The notes: generated by a model not told the origin, from the sequence alone. A stretch of DNA of 64,000 bases from Opitutales bacterium (GCA_024697185.1 JAILGB010000009.1:1-64000); one strand, 5' to 3'. Shown: positions 19,275 to 28,812, numbered from the stretch's first letter. Program-made: numbers and translations.

Positions 19275-20489
19275 TTATTGTTTCATAATTTCCGCGGGCG
19301 CGCGTCCTTCGGCGATGAGGTTTTTCATTTTTTTCATCGTCGGTGCGACGTGGTTAAAAAACATTTTGTAGGCGCTGCAAAGATAGTTGAGTCCCGGTTC
19401 GCCGTCGGGTGAAAACATGAAGCGGTGTTTGGGGCATTCGCCGTGGCATGCGAAGCGGACGTTGCATTTGCGGCAGACGCGTGGCAGGGCGTTTTTTTTG
19501 ATTTCGCCGAAGGCTTTCATTTTTTGCGTTCCCGCGAGATCGCCGAGATGGTCGCCGTTGAGGAGGTTGCCGAGTTTGTATTTCGGGTAAACGAAGTGGT
19601 CGCAGGCGTAGATGTCGCCGTTGTGTTCGAGGGCGAGCGCCTGTCCGCAGGTTTCGTTAAAGACGCAGAGACCGGGCGGGAGTCCGCACCAGGCGCAGAG
19701 GGCGACATCAAAAATCTGAACGAAGGTTTCTCCGACATCGCGTTTGATCCATGTGTCGTAGATGTCGCAGAGAAATTTTCCGTAGTCCTCCGGCATCACG
19801 GACCAGGGTGTGACGATCTGTCCGCCGAGTTTGCCGCCGGCGAGATCGGGAGACTGAGCAAAGCGCATCGGGGCGTCTTCGGGGGCGGCGGGTCGTTCGA
19901 CGAGCGGCAAAAACTGTATGAAGCGGCTGCCAATCCCGCGGAGAAATTCGTAAACCTCGAGCGGTTTGCGGACATTGTGCGCGCCGACGACGGAGAGGGT
20001 GTTAAAATTGACGTTGTGGCGTTGGAGGGCTTCGATGCCCGCCATTACTTTTTGCCAGCTGGGTTCGCCGTTGCGGGAACGGCGGTTCGCGTCGTGACAG
20101 TCCTGGGGGCCGTCGATGCTGATGCCGACCAGGAAATCGTTTTTTGCCAAAAAATCGCACCAGCGGTCGTCGAGGAGTGTTCCGTTTGTCTGCAGGGCGT
20201 TTTCGACTTTTTTTTGCGTTCCCGCGATGTATTTTTCCTGCAGCCGGAGGATTTTTTCAAAAAACTCGAGTCCCAGCAAAGTCGGTTCGCCGCCTTGCCA
20301 GCAAAATTGGACAATGGGGGCGTCCTGTTCTTGAATGTATTGCCGGATAAAGAGTTCGAGGACTTCGTCGCTCATGCGGGAAAGGGGCGTTCCCGCGTAG
20401 AGAGCCTGTTTTTCGAGATAATAGCAATAGCGGCAGTTGAGATTGCAAGTCGCGCCGATCGGCTTGCACATGACATTGAAGGCTTTCAT
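19275..20489 (-). CDS. Anaerobic sulfatase-maturating radical SAM enzyme
   Basis: 404 residues. The radical SAM cluster motif CNLNCRYC lies at residues 15-22 (Cys15, Cys19, Cys22), followed by CWQGGEPTLLG. C-terminal Cys-rich SPASM-type motifs (CGQALALEHNGDIYACDHF, CRKCNVRFACHGECPK) would bind auxiliary [4Fe-4S] clusters. Enzymes of this type convert an active-site Cys or Ser of sulfatases into formylglycine without oxygen. The start of a sulfatase gene lies at 63851, so a substrate is probably encoded on the same chromosome. Its start overlaps the stop of the upstream gene by 4 bp. Confidence 0.92.
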   Translation of the reverse strand: MKAFNVMCKPIGATCNLNCRYCYYLEKQALYAGTPLSRMSDEVLELFIRQYIQEQDAPIVQFCWQGGEPTLLGLEFFEKILRLQEKYIAGTQKKVENALQTNGTLLDDRWCDFLAKNDFLVGISIDGPQDCHDANRRSRNGEPSWQKVMAGIEALQRHNVNFNTLSVVGAHNVRKPLEVYEFLRGIGSRFIQFLPLVERPAAPEDAPMRFAQSPDLAGGKLGGQIVTPWSVMPEDYGKFLCDIYDTWIKRDVGETFVQIFDVALCAWCGLPPGLCVFNETCGQALALEHNGDIYACDHFVYPKYKLGNLLNGDHLGDLAGTQKMKAFGEIKKNALPRVCRKCNVRFACHGECPKHRFMFSPDGEPGLNYLCSAYKMFFNHVAPTMKKMKNLIAEGRAPAEIMKQ

Positions 20490-21094
20490 CGTTTGGCGGC
20501 GTTTTTCTGTTCGACGACCGTTTCGCAGCGTTTGAGGATGTCTTCGGAGCCGGAATATTTGTAGTCATCGACCAAGACAAAGCGGTGCGGGGCGTCTGGG
20601 GATGTTTTGTAGATGATTTTTGCGATGCCTTTTTTGTCCCATCGCGCTTTGTCAAATCCGATGACGTCCTTGTATTTGACGGTGGTCAGTGTGGCAAAGG
20701 GCGCGAGGCGGTCTGTGATGCCGGTAAAAGATTCCTCATCGTTTTTGATCTTGCGCAGCGAATCCCGCAGGACAAAGAGCAGGAAAAGAACGGCGGCGCA
20801 CAAAACGCCACAGCCCCATTTAAACTGTCCTTCGATGTTTTTCAGATGGTCGGGAAGATCGTTTTTTTCGAGCGGATATTTGTTTTCATCTGCGATTTTT
20901 ATCCACGCGCTCTCGAGGGCGACGGGATCGTCCGGATAAGTTTTTTCAAGATTTTCGCGGGCGATAAAAATGGCGTTGTCGCGCGGATAAGTGACAAGTC
21001 CATCGTAAAAAAACCATGCCGAGGAACCCAGCAGGAAGAAGAAAATGAGGCCCATCCGGTTGAGCCATTCGCGAGAAATTTTGTAGGTTTGCAT
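20486..21094 (-). CDS. Two-TM membrane protein of unknown function
   Basis: 202 residues. Hydrophobic segments lie at about residues 12-30 and 92-110, with a charged domain between them (probably periplasmic) and a C-terminal cytoplasmic domain (TTVKYKDVIGFDKARWDKKGIAKIIYKT) that resembles the small beta-rich tail of other Verrucomicrobial membrane proteins. No family recognised. Coupled by overlap to the sulfatase maturase and preceded within 7 bp by the 671-residue protein, so an operon with both is likely. Confidence 0.7.
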   Translation of the reverse strand: MQTYKISREWLNRMGLIFFFLLGSSAWFFYDGLVTYPRDNAIFIARENLEKTYPDDPVALESAWIKIADENKYPLEKNDLPDHLKNIEGQFKWGCGVLCAAVLFLLFVLRDSLRKIKNDEESFTGITDRLAPFATLTTVKYKDVIGFDKARWDKKGIAKIIYKTSPDAPHRFVLVDDYKYSGSEDILKRCETVVEQKNAAKR

Positions 21095-21101
21095 AGGGGG
21101 A

Positions 21102-23117
21102 TTAGAAATCGAAATCGTTTTCGTCGGCGTTCCCGTCGCTTTGTTTTGGCGTTCCCGTCTTTGCTTCGAGGAGGGCGGCGGCGTTGCGCTGAATGCCCTG
21201 GCTGCAAATTTCGGATGCGGGATTCAGTTTTTGCGCATCGAGATAGTGTTTGAGGGCGAGGGCAAAATTTTTCTGCTCTTCCTCTTGGGCGGCCTTTGTG
21301 AGCATGCGGGAATAGTCGGCGACCAGCGGCACGAGTCGCGCTTTTGCCATGACGACTTCGCTGTCTTCGGGATTGATGGCTTCGGCTTTTGCGAGCAAAT
21401 CCCAGGCGAGGTATTCGTTGCGTGCGGCGATTTGCGCCTGGACTTGGTTAAGGACCATTCCGACGGCGGCGACTTCGCTGATGATTTTTTCGAGTTTTTC
21501 GCGCCGTTCGGCATCGCCCATGAGCGCGGCTGTAAATTCGATGCGTCTGTCGAAGATTTCGCGTTTTTTGTCTTCTTCGACCATGCGGTCAAACTCCGGT
21601 GCGAGTTTGGAGAGGATGTTGCCTTGTTTTAGGATGTCGTCGAGCAGTTCTTTGATTTCGGGATTTTGCGGCCAGTATTTGCTGGCGAGCAGGATTGTCT
21701 CCTGGACGCTGTTGATGGCTTCGTTCATCGCCTCATCGCTTCCTTGTTTCGCCGCCATCATGAAGGCGGCCTTGGCTCGCATGATTTCCAGCGAACTCGC
21801 CTGTTTGGCGGCGCGGAGTTTGCCGCGGACTTCGGCTTCGGGGAAGTCGGGCGCGATCTGTTTGATTTTTCCCAAAGAAATTTCAATGGCGTCGAGTTCC
21901 CGCGTTTCGCTTTCTTTCGCCAATTCCTGGCAGAGGAGCCAGAGTTCGAGAAATTCCTGTTTTTGTTCGGTGGGGTAAAAGATGACGGGATCCAGGTGTT
22001 CGCCGATAACGAAGGCGTTGAGGACTTGGCGGAATGCGTGGTATTTTTTGCCGCTGTTATAAAAAGCTTCGGCGCTCCGGATATATTTGTTCGTTTCGCC
22101 TTTGGCTTCGTTCAGCATACTTTCGACGGTCTCGATCGAGGCTGCAAAATTGGAGATGGGGAGGTATTCTTTGATCTCTTTTTTGCCGATTTCCTGACCG
22201 CGCGCGTTGGCGCTGAAGATGGCGTTGTAAAAACGCTGTGCGAGAACGGCGTGGCGGTAGCGGAGTTCCGCTGTGTATTGGGCGATGGAGCTTTGGAATT
22301 CAAGTTCCGATTTTTTTTCGAGGGCGAAGCGTTCCGCCTTTGTCGCTTTCATCGCAGCCTCGGTTGCGACGAGGTCTTGCAACATATAGGTTTGTTGCAA
22401 AGTCGGGGCGACGGTGCCGGGGGAAGGATTTTTGATCTTGGCACTTTTGCTGCCGTTGCTCCCTTCGCGAAAATTGGCTTTGCCCATATCTACTTTCTCC
22501 TTATAGCGGCGGGAATTTTCTTTGGCGTCGAGCTTGTTGCGGAGTTCCTCTTTTGAGTTTTGCAGTGCGCCGTAGTGGAGTTTCAGTTCGTTGGCGGAAA
22601 TGCTGTTGAGGTAGGCTTTGTAGGCGACGTTGGCGATGTTGATGGATTGTCCGCCGTCGATGTCGTTAAAATCCGCGAGTTCCCGGACTTTGTCGATGGC
22701 TTCGAGGATACGTTTGTTCCGGTCCCGTGTTTTGACGCCGCGCATATCGAGCATTCGGGAAACCTCGTTGTAGATTTTTTCGTATTCTGCGGCATCGTCA
22801 GTCGGGGCTGGCGTGGAGAGATAGTGTTCAAAGCGTTCTCTGAAAACGACATTGTCTTCGATTCTGAAAATCTTGCCTTTCCAGCGCAATGTTCCGTCGG
22901 AGGGGTTGAGCATATCGTTTTCGAGATCGAAGATTTGTTCGATGCCGCCGTCGAAGGAAATGTTTTTGGGGTCTTGGCTGTTTCCTTTGACGGAGACATT
23001 GCCCGTCTTGTTGTTTTGCGTCTGCGGCTGCTGCTGTTGCTGAGGATTGTTGTCGTCGGCAAAAACGAAGGGGCTTAGCGCCAGGAGGAAAAAGACTGCG
23101 GGGATGGAGGCTTTCAT
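21102..23117 (-). CDS. Large exported helical protein of unknown function
   Basis: 671 residues. Signal peptide (MKASIPAVFFLLALSPFVFA) cut before DDNN, then a Gln/Asn-rich linker (QQQQQPQTQNN). The rest is almost wholly alpha-helical and charged, with TPR-like helical pairs toward the C-terminus (EEEQKNFALALKHYLDAQKLNPASEICSQG). It is probably periplasmic or attached to the envelope. No catalytic motif seen. It lies 3 bp from the small anchored protein upstream and 7 bp from the two-TM protein downstream; these three look like one envelope unit. Confidence 0.75.
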   Translation of the reverse strand: MKASIPAVFFLLALSPFVFADDNNPQQQQQPQTQNNKTGNVSVKGNSQDPKNISFDGGIEQIFDLENDMLNPSDGTLRWKGKIFRIEDNVVFRERFEHYLSTPAPTDDAAEYEKIYNEVSRMLDMRGVKTRDRNKRILEAIDKVRELADFNDIDGGQSINIANVAYKAYLNSISANELKLHYGALQNSKEELRNKLDAKENSRRYKEKVDMGKANFREGSNGSKSAKIKNPSPGTVAPTLQQTYMLQDLVATEAAMKATKAERFALEKKSELEFQSSIAQYTAELRYRHAVLAQRFYNAIFSANARGQEIGKKEIKEYLPISNFAASIETVESMLNEAKGETNKYIRSAEAFYNSGKKYHAFRQVLNAFVIGEHLDPVIFYPTEQKQEFLELWLLCQELAKESETRELDAIEISLGKIKQIAPDFPEAEVRGKLRAAKQASSLEIMRAKAAFMMAAKQGSDEAMNEAINSVQETILLASKYWPQNPEIKELLDDILKQGNILSKLAPEFDRMVEEDKKREIFDRRIEFTAALMGDAERREKLEKIISEVAAVGMVLNQVQAQIAARNEYLAWDLLAKAEAINPEDSEVVMAKARLVPLVADYSRMLTKAAQEEEQKNFALALKHYLDAQKLNPASEICSQGIQRNAAALLEAKTGTPKQSDGNADENDFDF

Positions 23118-23120
23118 GGC

Positions 23121-23498
23121 TTAAAATTTTTGAATGGATTGGACGGTGATCGTCGAGGTTTCATCGACGGAAACGGTCATTGCCATGCGTTGTCCGACTT
23201 CGATGTTGGACGCTTTGCCGGCGGGAACGAAGACGGGCAGCAACGCTTCGTCTTTGGAGAGAACGACGACGGAGAGGACTCTGCCGTTTGCGTTTTGCGC
23301 CAGTTGTTTTTCGACGGCGGCGTTAAGCGAATAGGTGTTCCCGCGGAGCGCCAGCGGATTTTTTGAATATTTTTCCGCCGGGAACGCCGGAAGGTTTTCG
23401 TTGTTGGAACTGCGTGAAATCAAAAGAAAACTTGCGCCGATGATAATGATGAGGGGCAGGGCGAATGCGGCGATTGTGGGAGCGAGATTTTTTTTCAT
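23121..23498 (-). CDS. Small membrane-anchored protein of unknown function
   Basis: 125 residues: an N-terminal membrane anchor (residues 8-27, IAAFALPLIIIIGASFLLIS) and a small beta-rich periplasmic domain (VLSVVVLSKDEALLPVFVPAG...VGQRMAMTVSV). No named family. First gene of the unit with the 671-residue exported protein, the two-TM protein and the sulfatase maturase, all with gaps or overlaps under 10 bp. Confidence 0.7.
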   Translation of the reverse strand: MKKNLAPTIAAFALPLIIIIGASFLLISRSSNNENLPAFPAEKYSKNPLALRGNTYSLNAAVEKQLAQNANGRVLSVVVLSKDEALLPVFVPAGKASNIEVGQRMAMTVSVDETSTITVQSIQKF

Positions 23499-23546
23499 AA
23501 GTCAAAATAAAGGATTTTGGCGGTGGCTCCGCGGGAACGTTTTTTC

Positions 23547-24290
23547 TTACTTGGCGAAAAACTTTCGGGCGTTTTCGAGATCTTCGATTGTGTCGATGGA
23601 GACCGGGTGATAGTCTGTTTCGACGGTTTGGAAGCTCATGCCGCGATCGATAAAACGGAGTTGTTCGAGGGATTCGAGGGTTTCGAGCTCGGTGACGGGC
23701 ATCGTCGGATGTTTTTCGAGTGTCGCGCGGGCGTAGCCGTAAACGCCGATGTGGGACCACCATGTTTTGCCGCTTTCAAGCCATTTTTCTACGGGAACGC
23801 CACGGAGATGCGGCACTGCGGAGCGCGAAAAATAAATGGCGCGCCCGTCGCTCCCGCGAACGACTTTGACGACATTGGGGTTTGTCAGTTTTGCGGGATC
23901 GGTGATTTTGGCGACGGCGGTGACGAGTTCGCATTGGGTTTCCGCCCAGCGATCGACGAGCGCGTCGAGCAGATTGACATCGATAAAGGGTTCGTCGCCT
24001 TGAACGTTCAGGAAAAATTCGCCGGGCAGATTTGCCATGACGGAGGCGAGGCGTTCCGTTCCCGAGCGGCATTCGGGCGAAGTCATGATGACCTCGGCGC
24101 CGAAAGCTGTCGCGACATCGCGGACTTGTTCGGTGTCGGCGAGCAGGACGATTTTGCCGGCGTTTTTCATATTTTGGACTTTTCCCCAAACATGTTGGAC
24201 GACAGGTTTGCCGCCGAGGTCGAGGAGGACTTTGCCGGGAAGACGCGTTGAGCCTAAGCGGGCGGGAATTGCGATAGTTGCTTTTGCCAT
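23547..24290 (-). CDS. kdsB: 3-deoxy-manno-octulosonate cytidylyltransferase
   Basis: 247 residues. Activates Kdo with CTP for lipid A-core assembly in the cytoplasm. The N-terminal nucleotide-binding loop (IPARLGSTRLPGKVLLD), the QGDEPF motif and the HIGVYGYAR segment are diagnostic. The start at MAKATIAIPARLGS is taken; the frame is open upstream, but the extra residues do not match the family. It shows that the organism makes Kdo-containing LPS. Confidence 0.95.
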   Translation of the reverse strand: MAKATIAIPARLGSTRLPGKVLLDLGGKPVVQHVWGKVQNMKNAGKIVLLADTEQVRDVATAFGAEVIMTSPECRSGTERLASVMANLPGEFFLNVQGDEPFIDVNLLDALVDRWAETQCELVTAVAKITDPAKLTNPNVVKVVRGSDGRAIYFSRSAVPHLRGVPVEKWLESGKTWWSHIGVYGYARATLEKHPTMPVTELETLESLEQLRFIDRGMSFQTVETDYHPVSIDTIEDLENARKFFAK

Positions 24291-24318
24291 AGTCAGGAGG
24301 GGGTAGGGGATAAAATTT

Positions 24319-24912
24319 TTAGATTTTGAGTTTTTGTGAAAGTTCGTTGGCTTGTTCGAGATTGTCGAGCAGATCCGCGATCGGATCCCAGTGTCCCGAC
24401 AAAAGAACGGTTTTTGTCGAAGCGGGCAAGTGGGCGGGAACGCAGATTTCGCCGCAACGGACGCATTCGTTTTGGACATCGGCCTCAATCGTTTCGCCGG
24501 GATGGGCGGCGATCCATTGTGAGAGCGTCGCCAGATCTTCCGCGCTTGCCGTCAGACAGGCGATGCCGATGGCTGTGGCGTTGCCGAAAAAGATTTCCGC
24601 AAACGATCCCGCGACGATTGCGCGGATACCGTGGTGCTTGAGGGCCTGCGGAGCGTGTTCGCGGGAACTCCCGCATCCGAAATTCATCCCGGAGATCAAA
24701 ATGCCTGCGCCTTTGGCGGCGGGCGCGTCAAAAGGATGCCCTTTGAGACTGCCGTCTTCATTGAAGCGTTCGTCATGAAAAGCGTGGGCTCCGAGAGAGG
24801 CGAAGGTTAGACTTTTTAAAAATCTTGCCGGGATAATGCGGTCGGTGTCGATATCATCGCCGGGAACGACGACGGGAACGGCTTTTACGGAGTAAATTTT
24901 TTCTAATGCCAT
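24319..24912 (-). CDS. leuD: 3-isopropylmalate dehydratase small subunit
   Basis: 197 residues, the usual size. Swivel-domain subunit of the isomerase that converts 2- to 3-isopropylmalate in leucine synthesis; it needs LeuC, which is not in this window. Motifs: DDIDTDRIIPARFL near the start and GMNFGCGSSREHAPQAL, the aconitase-family small-domain signature. The start ATG lies 8 bp behind a -10 box, so the mRNA is probably leaderless. It is separated from kdsB by 28 bp. Confidence 0.95.
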   Translation of the reverse strand: MALEKIYSVKAVPVVVPGDDIDTDRIIPARFLKSLTFASLGAHAFHDERFNEDGSLKGHPFDAPAAKGAGILISGMNFGCGSSREHAPQALKHHGIRAIVAGSFAEIFFGNATAIGIACLTASAEDLATLSQWIAAHPGETIEADVQNECVRCGEICVPAHLPASTKTVLLSGHWDPIADLLDNLEQANELSQKLKI

Positions 24913-24920
24913 ATATTGCT

Positions 24921-24949
24921 ATTCTAAAAGTTGCGCGCGTGACTCGCAA
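24921..24949 (-). promoter_or_regulatory. leuD promoter, leaderless type
   Basis: Read on the minus strand: TTGCGA (24949-24944), a 17-bp spacer, TAGAAT (24926-24921), then 8 bp to the ATG at 24912. One of the clearest cases of a full promoter set directly on a start codon. Confidence 0.65.
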
Positions 24950-24997
24950 CGCAAATGAAGTCGCGGGAACGCCGTTTTTGCAAAATCCCCGTTCCCG

Positions 24998-25040
24998 AAA
25001 AAAAATCGTTCCCGTGAGACTTTCTCGCGGGAACGATTTT
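24998..25040 (-). terminator. guaB terminator, inverted motif pair
   Basis: A 13-bp perfect stem (25002-25014 with 25028-25040) with arms built on ATCGTTCCCG/CGGGAACGAT. On the minus strand eight T follow it. It lies 20 bp behind the guaB stop codon. Two further motif copies at 24963-24971 and 24990-24996 fill the rest of the gap to leuD. Confidence 0.85.
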
Positions 25041-25060
25041 GTATTGCCGGTTTGAAGCGA

Positions 25061-26614
25061 CTATTTTTGCTTGATCTCAACAATGTCGTGAGGAGCGGAT
25101 TCGCGCTGTCCCGCCGAGGTGACGCGGATAAAGCGGGCGTTTTTGCGCAACGCCGGCAAATCGGCGGCGCCGAGATAGCCGAGACCGCTTTGAACTCCGC
25201 CGGCAAGGGTGGTGAGCACCTGGTCAACACTGCCGGAAACTTCCTTGAGGGCTTCGACGCCTTCGGGAGCGACCTTGGTGACCTTGCTGTTGCGCAGGTC
25301 GTGGCCGTAGCGGGCTGCGGAACCGTGACGCATCGCTTCCATGGAGCCCATGCCGCGATATTCTTTGTAGAGTTTGCCGTTGATTTCCATAATTTTGCCG
25401 GGGGCTTCTTTGCAGCCCGCCAGCATGCCGCCGAGCATCACGCAATCTGCCTGGGTGAGGGCCTTGACGATGTCGCCCGATTTGGTGATACCGCCATCGG
25501 CGATGATGCGCACGCCCTTGGCTTTGCCGGCTTGGGCGGAAACATAGAGGGCAGTCAATTGGGGGATGCCGACACCGGCGACGATGCGGGTCGAACAGAT
25601 GGAGCCGGGACCTTGACCGATTTTGACGGAGTCGGCTCCCGCGTCGGCGAGAAACTCGACGCCCTCGGCGCTGGTGACGTTGCCGGCGATGATGGTGAGT
25701 TCTTTGAAATGCTGGCGAACGAAACGGACGCATTCGCCGACGCCGGCGGAGTGTCCGTGCGCCGTGGAGATGATGACGGCGTCAACGCCGGCTGCGACGA
25801 GGTTCGAGACATGTTCGTTGAGGGCGTCATAGTTGACCTTGCCGTCCGGGTAACGGGGCACGGCGACGGATGCGCCGCAGCGGAGACGAAAACTTTCGTC
25901 GCGGCTCGGACGGATGGCGTCCGTTGTGATTTCGTCGCGGATGTGTTCGACGTCCGAGAGACAAAAAAGTCCTTTCAGATAATTGTTGTCATCCACGACG
26001 AGAAGCTTGTTGGTGCCGATGTGGTCGAGGAAAATGCGGTCTGCCGTCGCGATCGGATCGTTGCCGAGTTCTTTTTCATTGATGGTCAAGACCTGGTCGC
26101 GCGGGATCATGACGTCGGCGACTTTGCGGTCGGCGTGACGGTTTTTGACAACGCCGCCGCGGACGAGACCGAGGAGCCTGCCTTCTTTGTCGATGACGGG
26201 GAAGGATGAAAAACCGTAGCCGTTGCGGTCGATGATCTCGATGACGTCACCGATCGTGAGGTCGGCGGTGATGGTCGCCGGATGGCGATTCATGCCGTGA
26301 ATGTAGGTTTTGACTTTGCAGACTTCGGTGATCTGGTCGGCAAACGACATATTGTAGTGGATCATGCCGATCCCGCCGTGTAATGCCATCGCGATCGCCA
26401 TTGAAGATTCGGTGACGGTGTCCATGTCCGCGGACATGATCGGAATGGAGAGATTGATCTTGTCCGAAATGCTGGTCGCGAGACTCGTCATCCGGGGCAG
26501 GACGTCCGAAAAGCATGTGGCGAGGGACACATCGTCATAAGTGAGACCGACGCCGGCGTTGGCGGCGAAAAAGTCATCGGAGTTTTTGTAAAAATCGCTG
26601 TCTATGGTTTTCAT
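25061..26614 (-). CDS. guaB: Inosine-5'-monophosphate dehydrogenase
   Basis: 517 residues. Oxidises IMP to XMP, the committed step of GMP synthesis. The barrel starts at about residue 20 (GLTYDDVSL), and two CBS domains are inserted ([10 protein letters not shown]... and ...[20 protein letters not shown]). The catalytic loop is [11 protein letters not shown], followed by [14 protein letters not shown] and the GMLAG loop. Start at ATG 26614 ([10 protein letters not shown]): the frame is open far upstream, but that part is low in sense and overlaps the promoter. Confidence 0.95.
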   Translation of the reverse strand: MKTIDSDFYKNSDDFFAANAGVGLTYDDVSLATCFSDVLPRMTSLATSISDKINLSIPIMSADMDTVTESSMAIAMALHGGIGMIHYNMSFADQITEVCKVKTYIHGMNRHPATITADLTIGDVIEIIDRNGYGFSSFPVIDKEGRLLGLVRGGVVKNRHADRKVADVMIPRDQVLTINEKELGNDPIATADRIFLDHIGTNKLLVVDDNNYLKGLFCLSDVEHIRDEITTDAIRPSRDESFRLRCGASVAVPRYPDGKVNYDALNEHVSNLVAAGVDAVIISTAHGHSAGVGECVRFVRQHFKELTIIAGNVTSAEGVEFLADAGADSVKIGQGPGSICSTRIVAGVGIPQLTALYVSAQAGKAKGVRIIADGGITKSGDIVKALTQADCVMLGGMLAGCKEAPGKIMEINGKLYKEYRGMGSMEAMRHGSAARYGHDLRNSKVTKVAPEGVEALKEVSGSVDQVLTTLAGGVQSGLGYLGAADLPALRKNARFIRVTSAGQRESAPHDIVEIKQK

Positions 26615-26641
26615 GGTTGCAACAGTTAAATTTACTCTACT

Positions 26642-26670
26642 ATGATAGTGCCCTCCCGATTTTTTTTCAA
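26642..26670 (-). promoter_or_regulatory. guaB promoter
   Basis: Minus strand: TTGAAA (26670-26665), 17-bp spacer, TATCAT (26647-26642), then 27 bp to the ATG. It supports the start at 26614 and gives a short 5' leader. Confidence 0.65.
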
Positions 26671-26752
26671 TGATTTTTTTGTGAGGACTTTGGATTTTTT
26701 CTTTATTTAAAAAACTTGAGCCGTTATAATGGTTTGCGCAACGACTGGACAA

Positions 26753-28003
26753 ATGGAAGCGGCGAACGAAACGAAAACACCCCCGCAAGCGGCGATCCCG
26801 CCGATCTCGGGACAGGAACTTGACAATGCTGTGGCGTCTTGGTTGCGTTTTCCCCTGATCGCCCTGGTGGTGATGATGCATATCAGCTTTTTCTACCATT
26901 TTTCGGGCGAGTATTCGCCGTGGTTTAAGAGCCTTGACATCTGGAGTTCGCGAATCGACGCCTACCCGATCGCCTTGACGGTCATCCGGCTTTTGCAAAA
27001 TGTGGTGACCTGCGTGGCGATCCCGTTGTTTTTGTTTATCTCGGGTTATTTTTATTTTAGCAACATCGGTCGTCTGACGCCGTCGGTTTGGCTGGCAAAG
27101 ACCAATCGCCGTCTCGCCTCGCTTGTGCTTCCGTATTTTGTCTGGAACATTTTGGCGTTCGCCCAGATTTATGTTTTTTGGCACGTTTTGGGGCATGAGG
27201 ACACATTTATGGATTGGGCGGTCTCGTTTAACGGCGGGAATGCGTCGGATTATGTCGGCCGCGGTTCGGTTTTGGGCAGTTTTGCCTTTATCGTCGCCGG
27301 CGGAACGATTTCTCCAGGCGATGTTTTGCCGCGTCCGCTCTTTGAGCAGTTTTGGTTTATACGGGATCTGTTTGTCTTTTGTCTTTTTTCGCCCGTGTTC
27401 TGGTTTTTGTTAAAGCGCAAATGGGTGGGAACGCTTGTGGTTGCGGTCTCGCTGCTTGCGATTTCGTTTTTGGATCGCGGCGGCAGTCTTTTCACTTTGA
27501 AGAATCTTTTTTTTGAGTCTGTCTTTTTCGGGATAGGTGCGTTTTTGGCGATTCATAAAATTTCATTTTCGGACATCAGTCTTCCCGTGCGCTGGTGGGT
27601 TTTGGGGATTTATGCCGGTCTTGTTTTTATAGATTTCAATTGGGATGTCTGGCAGTTTCCGCCGTCGTGGGGCTTGGCTCACAACGCCGTCCATGTTTCC
27701 GGGATTGTTTTCGGCTCGCTGACGATTCTCGCCTGGATCGCCCAAGGGCTCAAGGTCGGGGAGCTGTTGCCGCATAAATTTTTGGCGGGAGCGACATTTT
27801 TTGTTTTTTGTTCGCAGACGGTGGGCAGCCGGATTTTTGAAGTGACGATTTGGAGACTTTTGCCGGAGCAGAGCGAGTTTGAGATTTTTGTCGGTTTTAT
27901 CTTTTTTACCGCCTTCGTTTTGGCGTTCAGCGTGACGCTTTTTTGGATTTTGAGACGTTTTGCGCCGATAGGCTTGCTCCCGCTCAGCGGCGGCAGAAAA
28001 TAG
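26753..28003 (+). CDS. Membrane acyltransferase, acyltransferase-3 family
   Basis: 416 residues with about ten membrane segments. The N-terminal pattern ([22 protein letters not shown]) with the family's conserved His in the first segment fits acyltransferase-3 (OatA/WecH-type) enzymes that O-acylate surface sugars or peptidoglycan. Start at ATG 26753 (MEAANET): the in-frame ATG at 26729 lies inside a TATAAT box (26725-26730) and would precede the transcript. Acceptor unknown. A motif-built terminator follows. Confidence 0.8.
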   Translation: MEAANETKTPPQAAIPPISGQELDNAVASWLRFPLIALVVMMHISFFYHFSGEYSPWFKSLDIWSSRIDAYPIALTVIRLLQNVVTCVAIPLFLFISGYFYFSNIGRLTPSVWLAKTNRRLASLVLPYFVWNILAFAQIYVFWHVLGHEDTFMDWAVSFNGGNASDYVGRGSVLGSFAFIVAGGTISPGDVLPRPLFEQFWFIRDLFVFCLFSPVFWFLLKRKWVGTLVVAVSLLAISFLDRGGSLFTLKNLFFESVFFGIGAFLAIHKISFSDISLPVRWWVLGIYAGLVFIDFNWDVWQFPPSWGLAHNAVHVSGIVFGSLTILAWIAQGLKVGELLPHKFLAGATFFVFCSQTVGSRIFEVTIWRLLPEQSEFEIFVGFIFFTAFVLAFSVTLFWILRRFAPIGLLPLSGGRK

Positions 28004-28030
28004 CGGGAACGGCGTTCCCGATTATTTTTT
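28004..28030 (+). terminator. Terminator after the acyltransferase gene
   Basis: CGGGAAC (28004-28010), 3-nt loop, GTTCCCG (28014-28020), then ATTATTTTTT. Two motif copies face each other almost without a loop. The T run merges into the -35 box of mazG. Confidence 0.6.
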
Positions 28031-28057
28031 GCTTGCGCGCCCGATTTTTTTTATAAT
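28029..28057 (+). promoter_or_regulatory. mazG promoter
   Basis: TTGCTT (28029-28034), 17-bp spacer, TATAAT (28052-28057), 14 bp to the ATG. The leader would be only a few bases. Confidence 0.6.
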
Positions 28058-28071
28058 GCTTTTTAGCAGTT

Positions 28072-28737
28072 ATGAAAAATCTTGAAGCTTTGATCAAAAC
28101 GGTGGAAAGGCTTCGCGCTCCCGGCGGTTGTCCGTGGGACCGCGAACAGACGCACGCCTCCATTTGCAAATGTCTCGTCGAGGAGACGGCGGAATTTATT
28201 GAAACGGTCGATCTCAACGAGGACGCCCACATGTGTGAAGAGCTCGGGGATTTGCTTTTGCAAGTTTTGATGCACGCCCAAATCGCCAAAGAACGCGGGG
28301 CTTTTACGCTTGAAGATGTCGCCGCATACATCAACGACAAGATGATTCGTCGCCATCCGCATGTTTTCGGGAACGTCAAAGCGGAAACTTCGGACGCCGT
28401 CCTTGTCAATTGGGATAAGATTAAGGCCAAGGAAAAAAATCTGTCGTCCAAAAAACCGTCCAGTGAAATTTTCAAGGATCTCCCCAAGACGCTCAACAAT
28501 ATTTTGAAGGCGGACGCCGTGTGGAAGACCGTTGTCAAAAAAGAGCTCGATCCCGCGCCCGTTGTCGACAAGGCAGCAATCTCCCAAGCCGCGGGAACGA
28601 TTTCCGGCGAGGAAGCCGGTAAAAAACTTTTTGAAATTATCGCCGCCTGCCGTCAGGCAAAAATCGATCCCGACGAAGCCCTGCGGCAGTATTCGCGCAA
28701 AGTTTGCGACGCCTGTGAAAAAAATCACGGGAAATAG
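28072..28737 (+). CDS. mazG: MazG family nucleoside triphosphate pyrophosphohydrolase
   Basis: 221 residues; hydrolyses (d)NTPs to NMP and pyrophosphate, a house-cleaning role. Typical opening LRAPGGCPWDREQTHASI, then the metal-binding helices EETAEFIETVD and EELGDLLLQVLMHAQIA, and RRHPHVFG. It is shorter than the 263-residue E. coli protein, and the C-terminal half is only weakly MazG-like. purD follows 75 bp downstream with its own promoter. Confidence 0.92.
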   Translation: MKNLEALIKTVERLRAPGGCPWDREQTHASICKCLVEETAEFIETVDLNEDAHMCEELGDLLLQVLMHAQIAKERGAFTLEDVAAYINDKMIRRHPHVFGNVKAETSDAVLVNWDKIKAKEKNLSSKKPSSEIFKDLPKTLNNILKADAVWKTVVKKELDPAPVVDKAAISQAAGTISGEEAGKKLFEIIAACRQAKIDPDEALRQYSRKVCDACEKNHGK

Positions 28738-28768
28738 TCTCGCGGGAACGCGCTTTTCGTCTTTTGAT

Positions 28769-28797
28769 TTGCCCGCGGGAACGCGATTGATTAGAAT
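28769..28797 (+). promoter_or_regulatory. purD promoter
   Basis: TTGCCC (28769-28774), 17-bp spacer, TAGAAT (28792-28797). GAGGA lies just before the ATG at 28813, so this gene has both a short leader and a ribosome site. Confidence 0.5.
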
Positions 28798-28812
28798 AAT
28801 GCTTGAGGAATT

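Noticed and set aside
26729-26752. Earlier ATG for the acyltransferase gene
   Set aside because: It overlaps the TATAAT box at 26725-26730, so it would lie before the transcript start; the ATG at 26753 is preferred.
26615-27196. N-terminal extension of guaB giving 711 residues
   Set aside because: The extra part has no family match, covers the guaB promoter and runs antisense to the acyltransferase gene.
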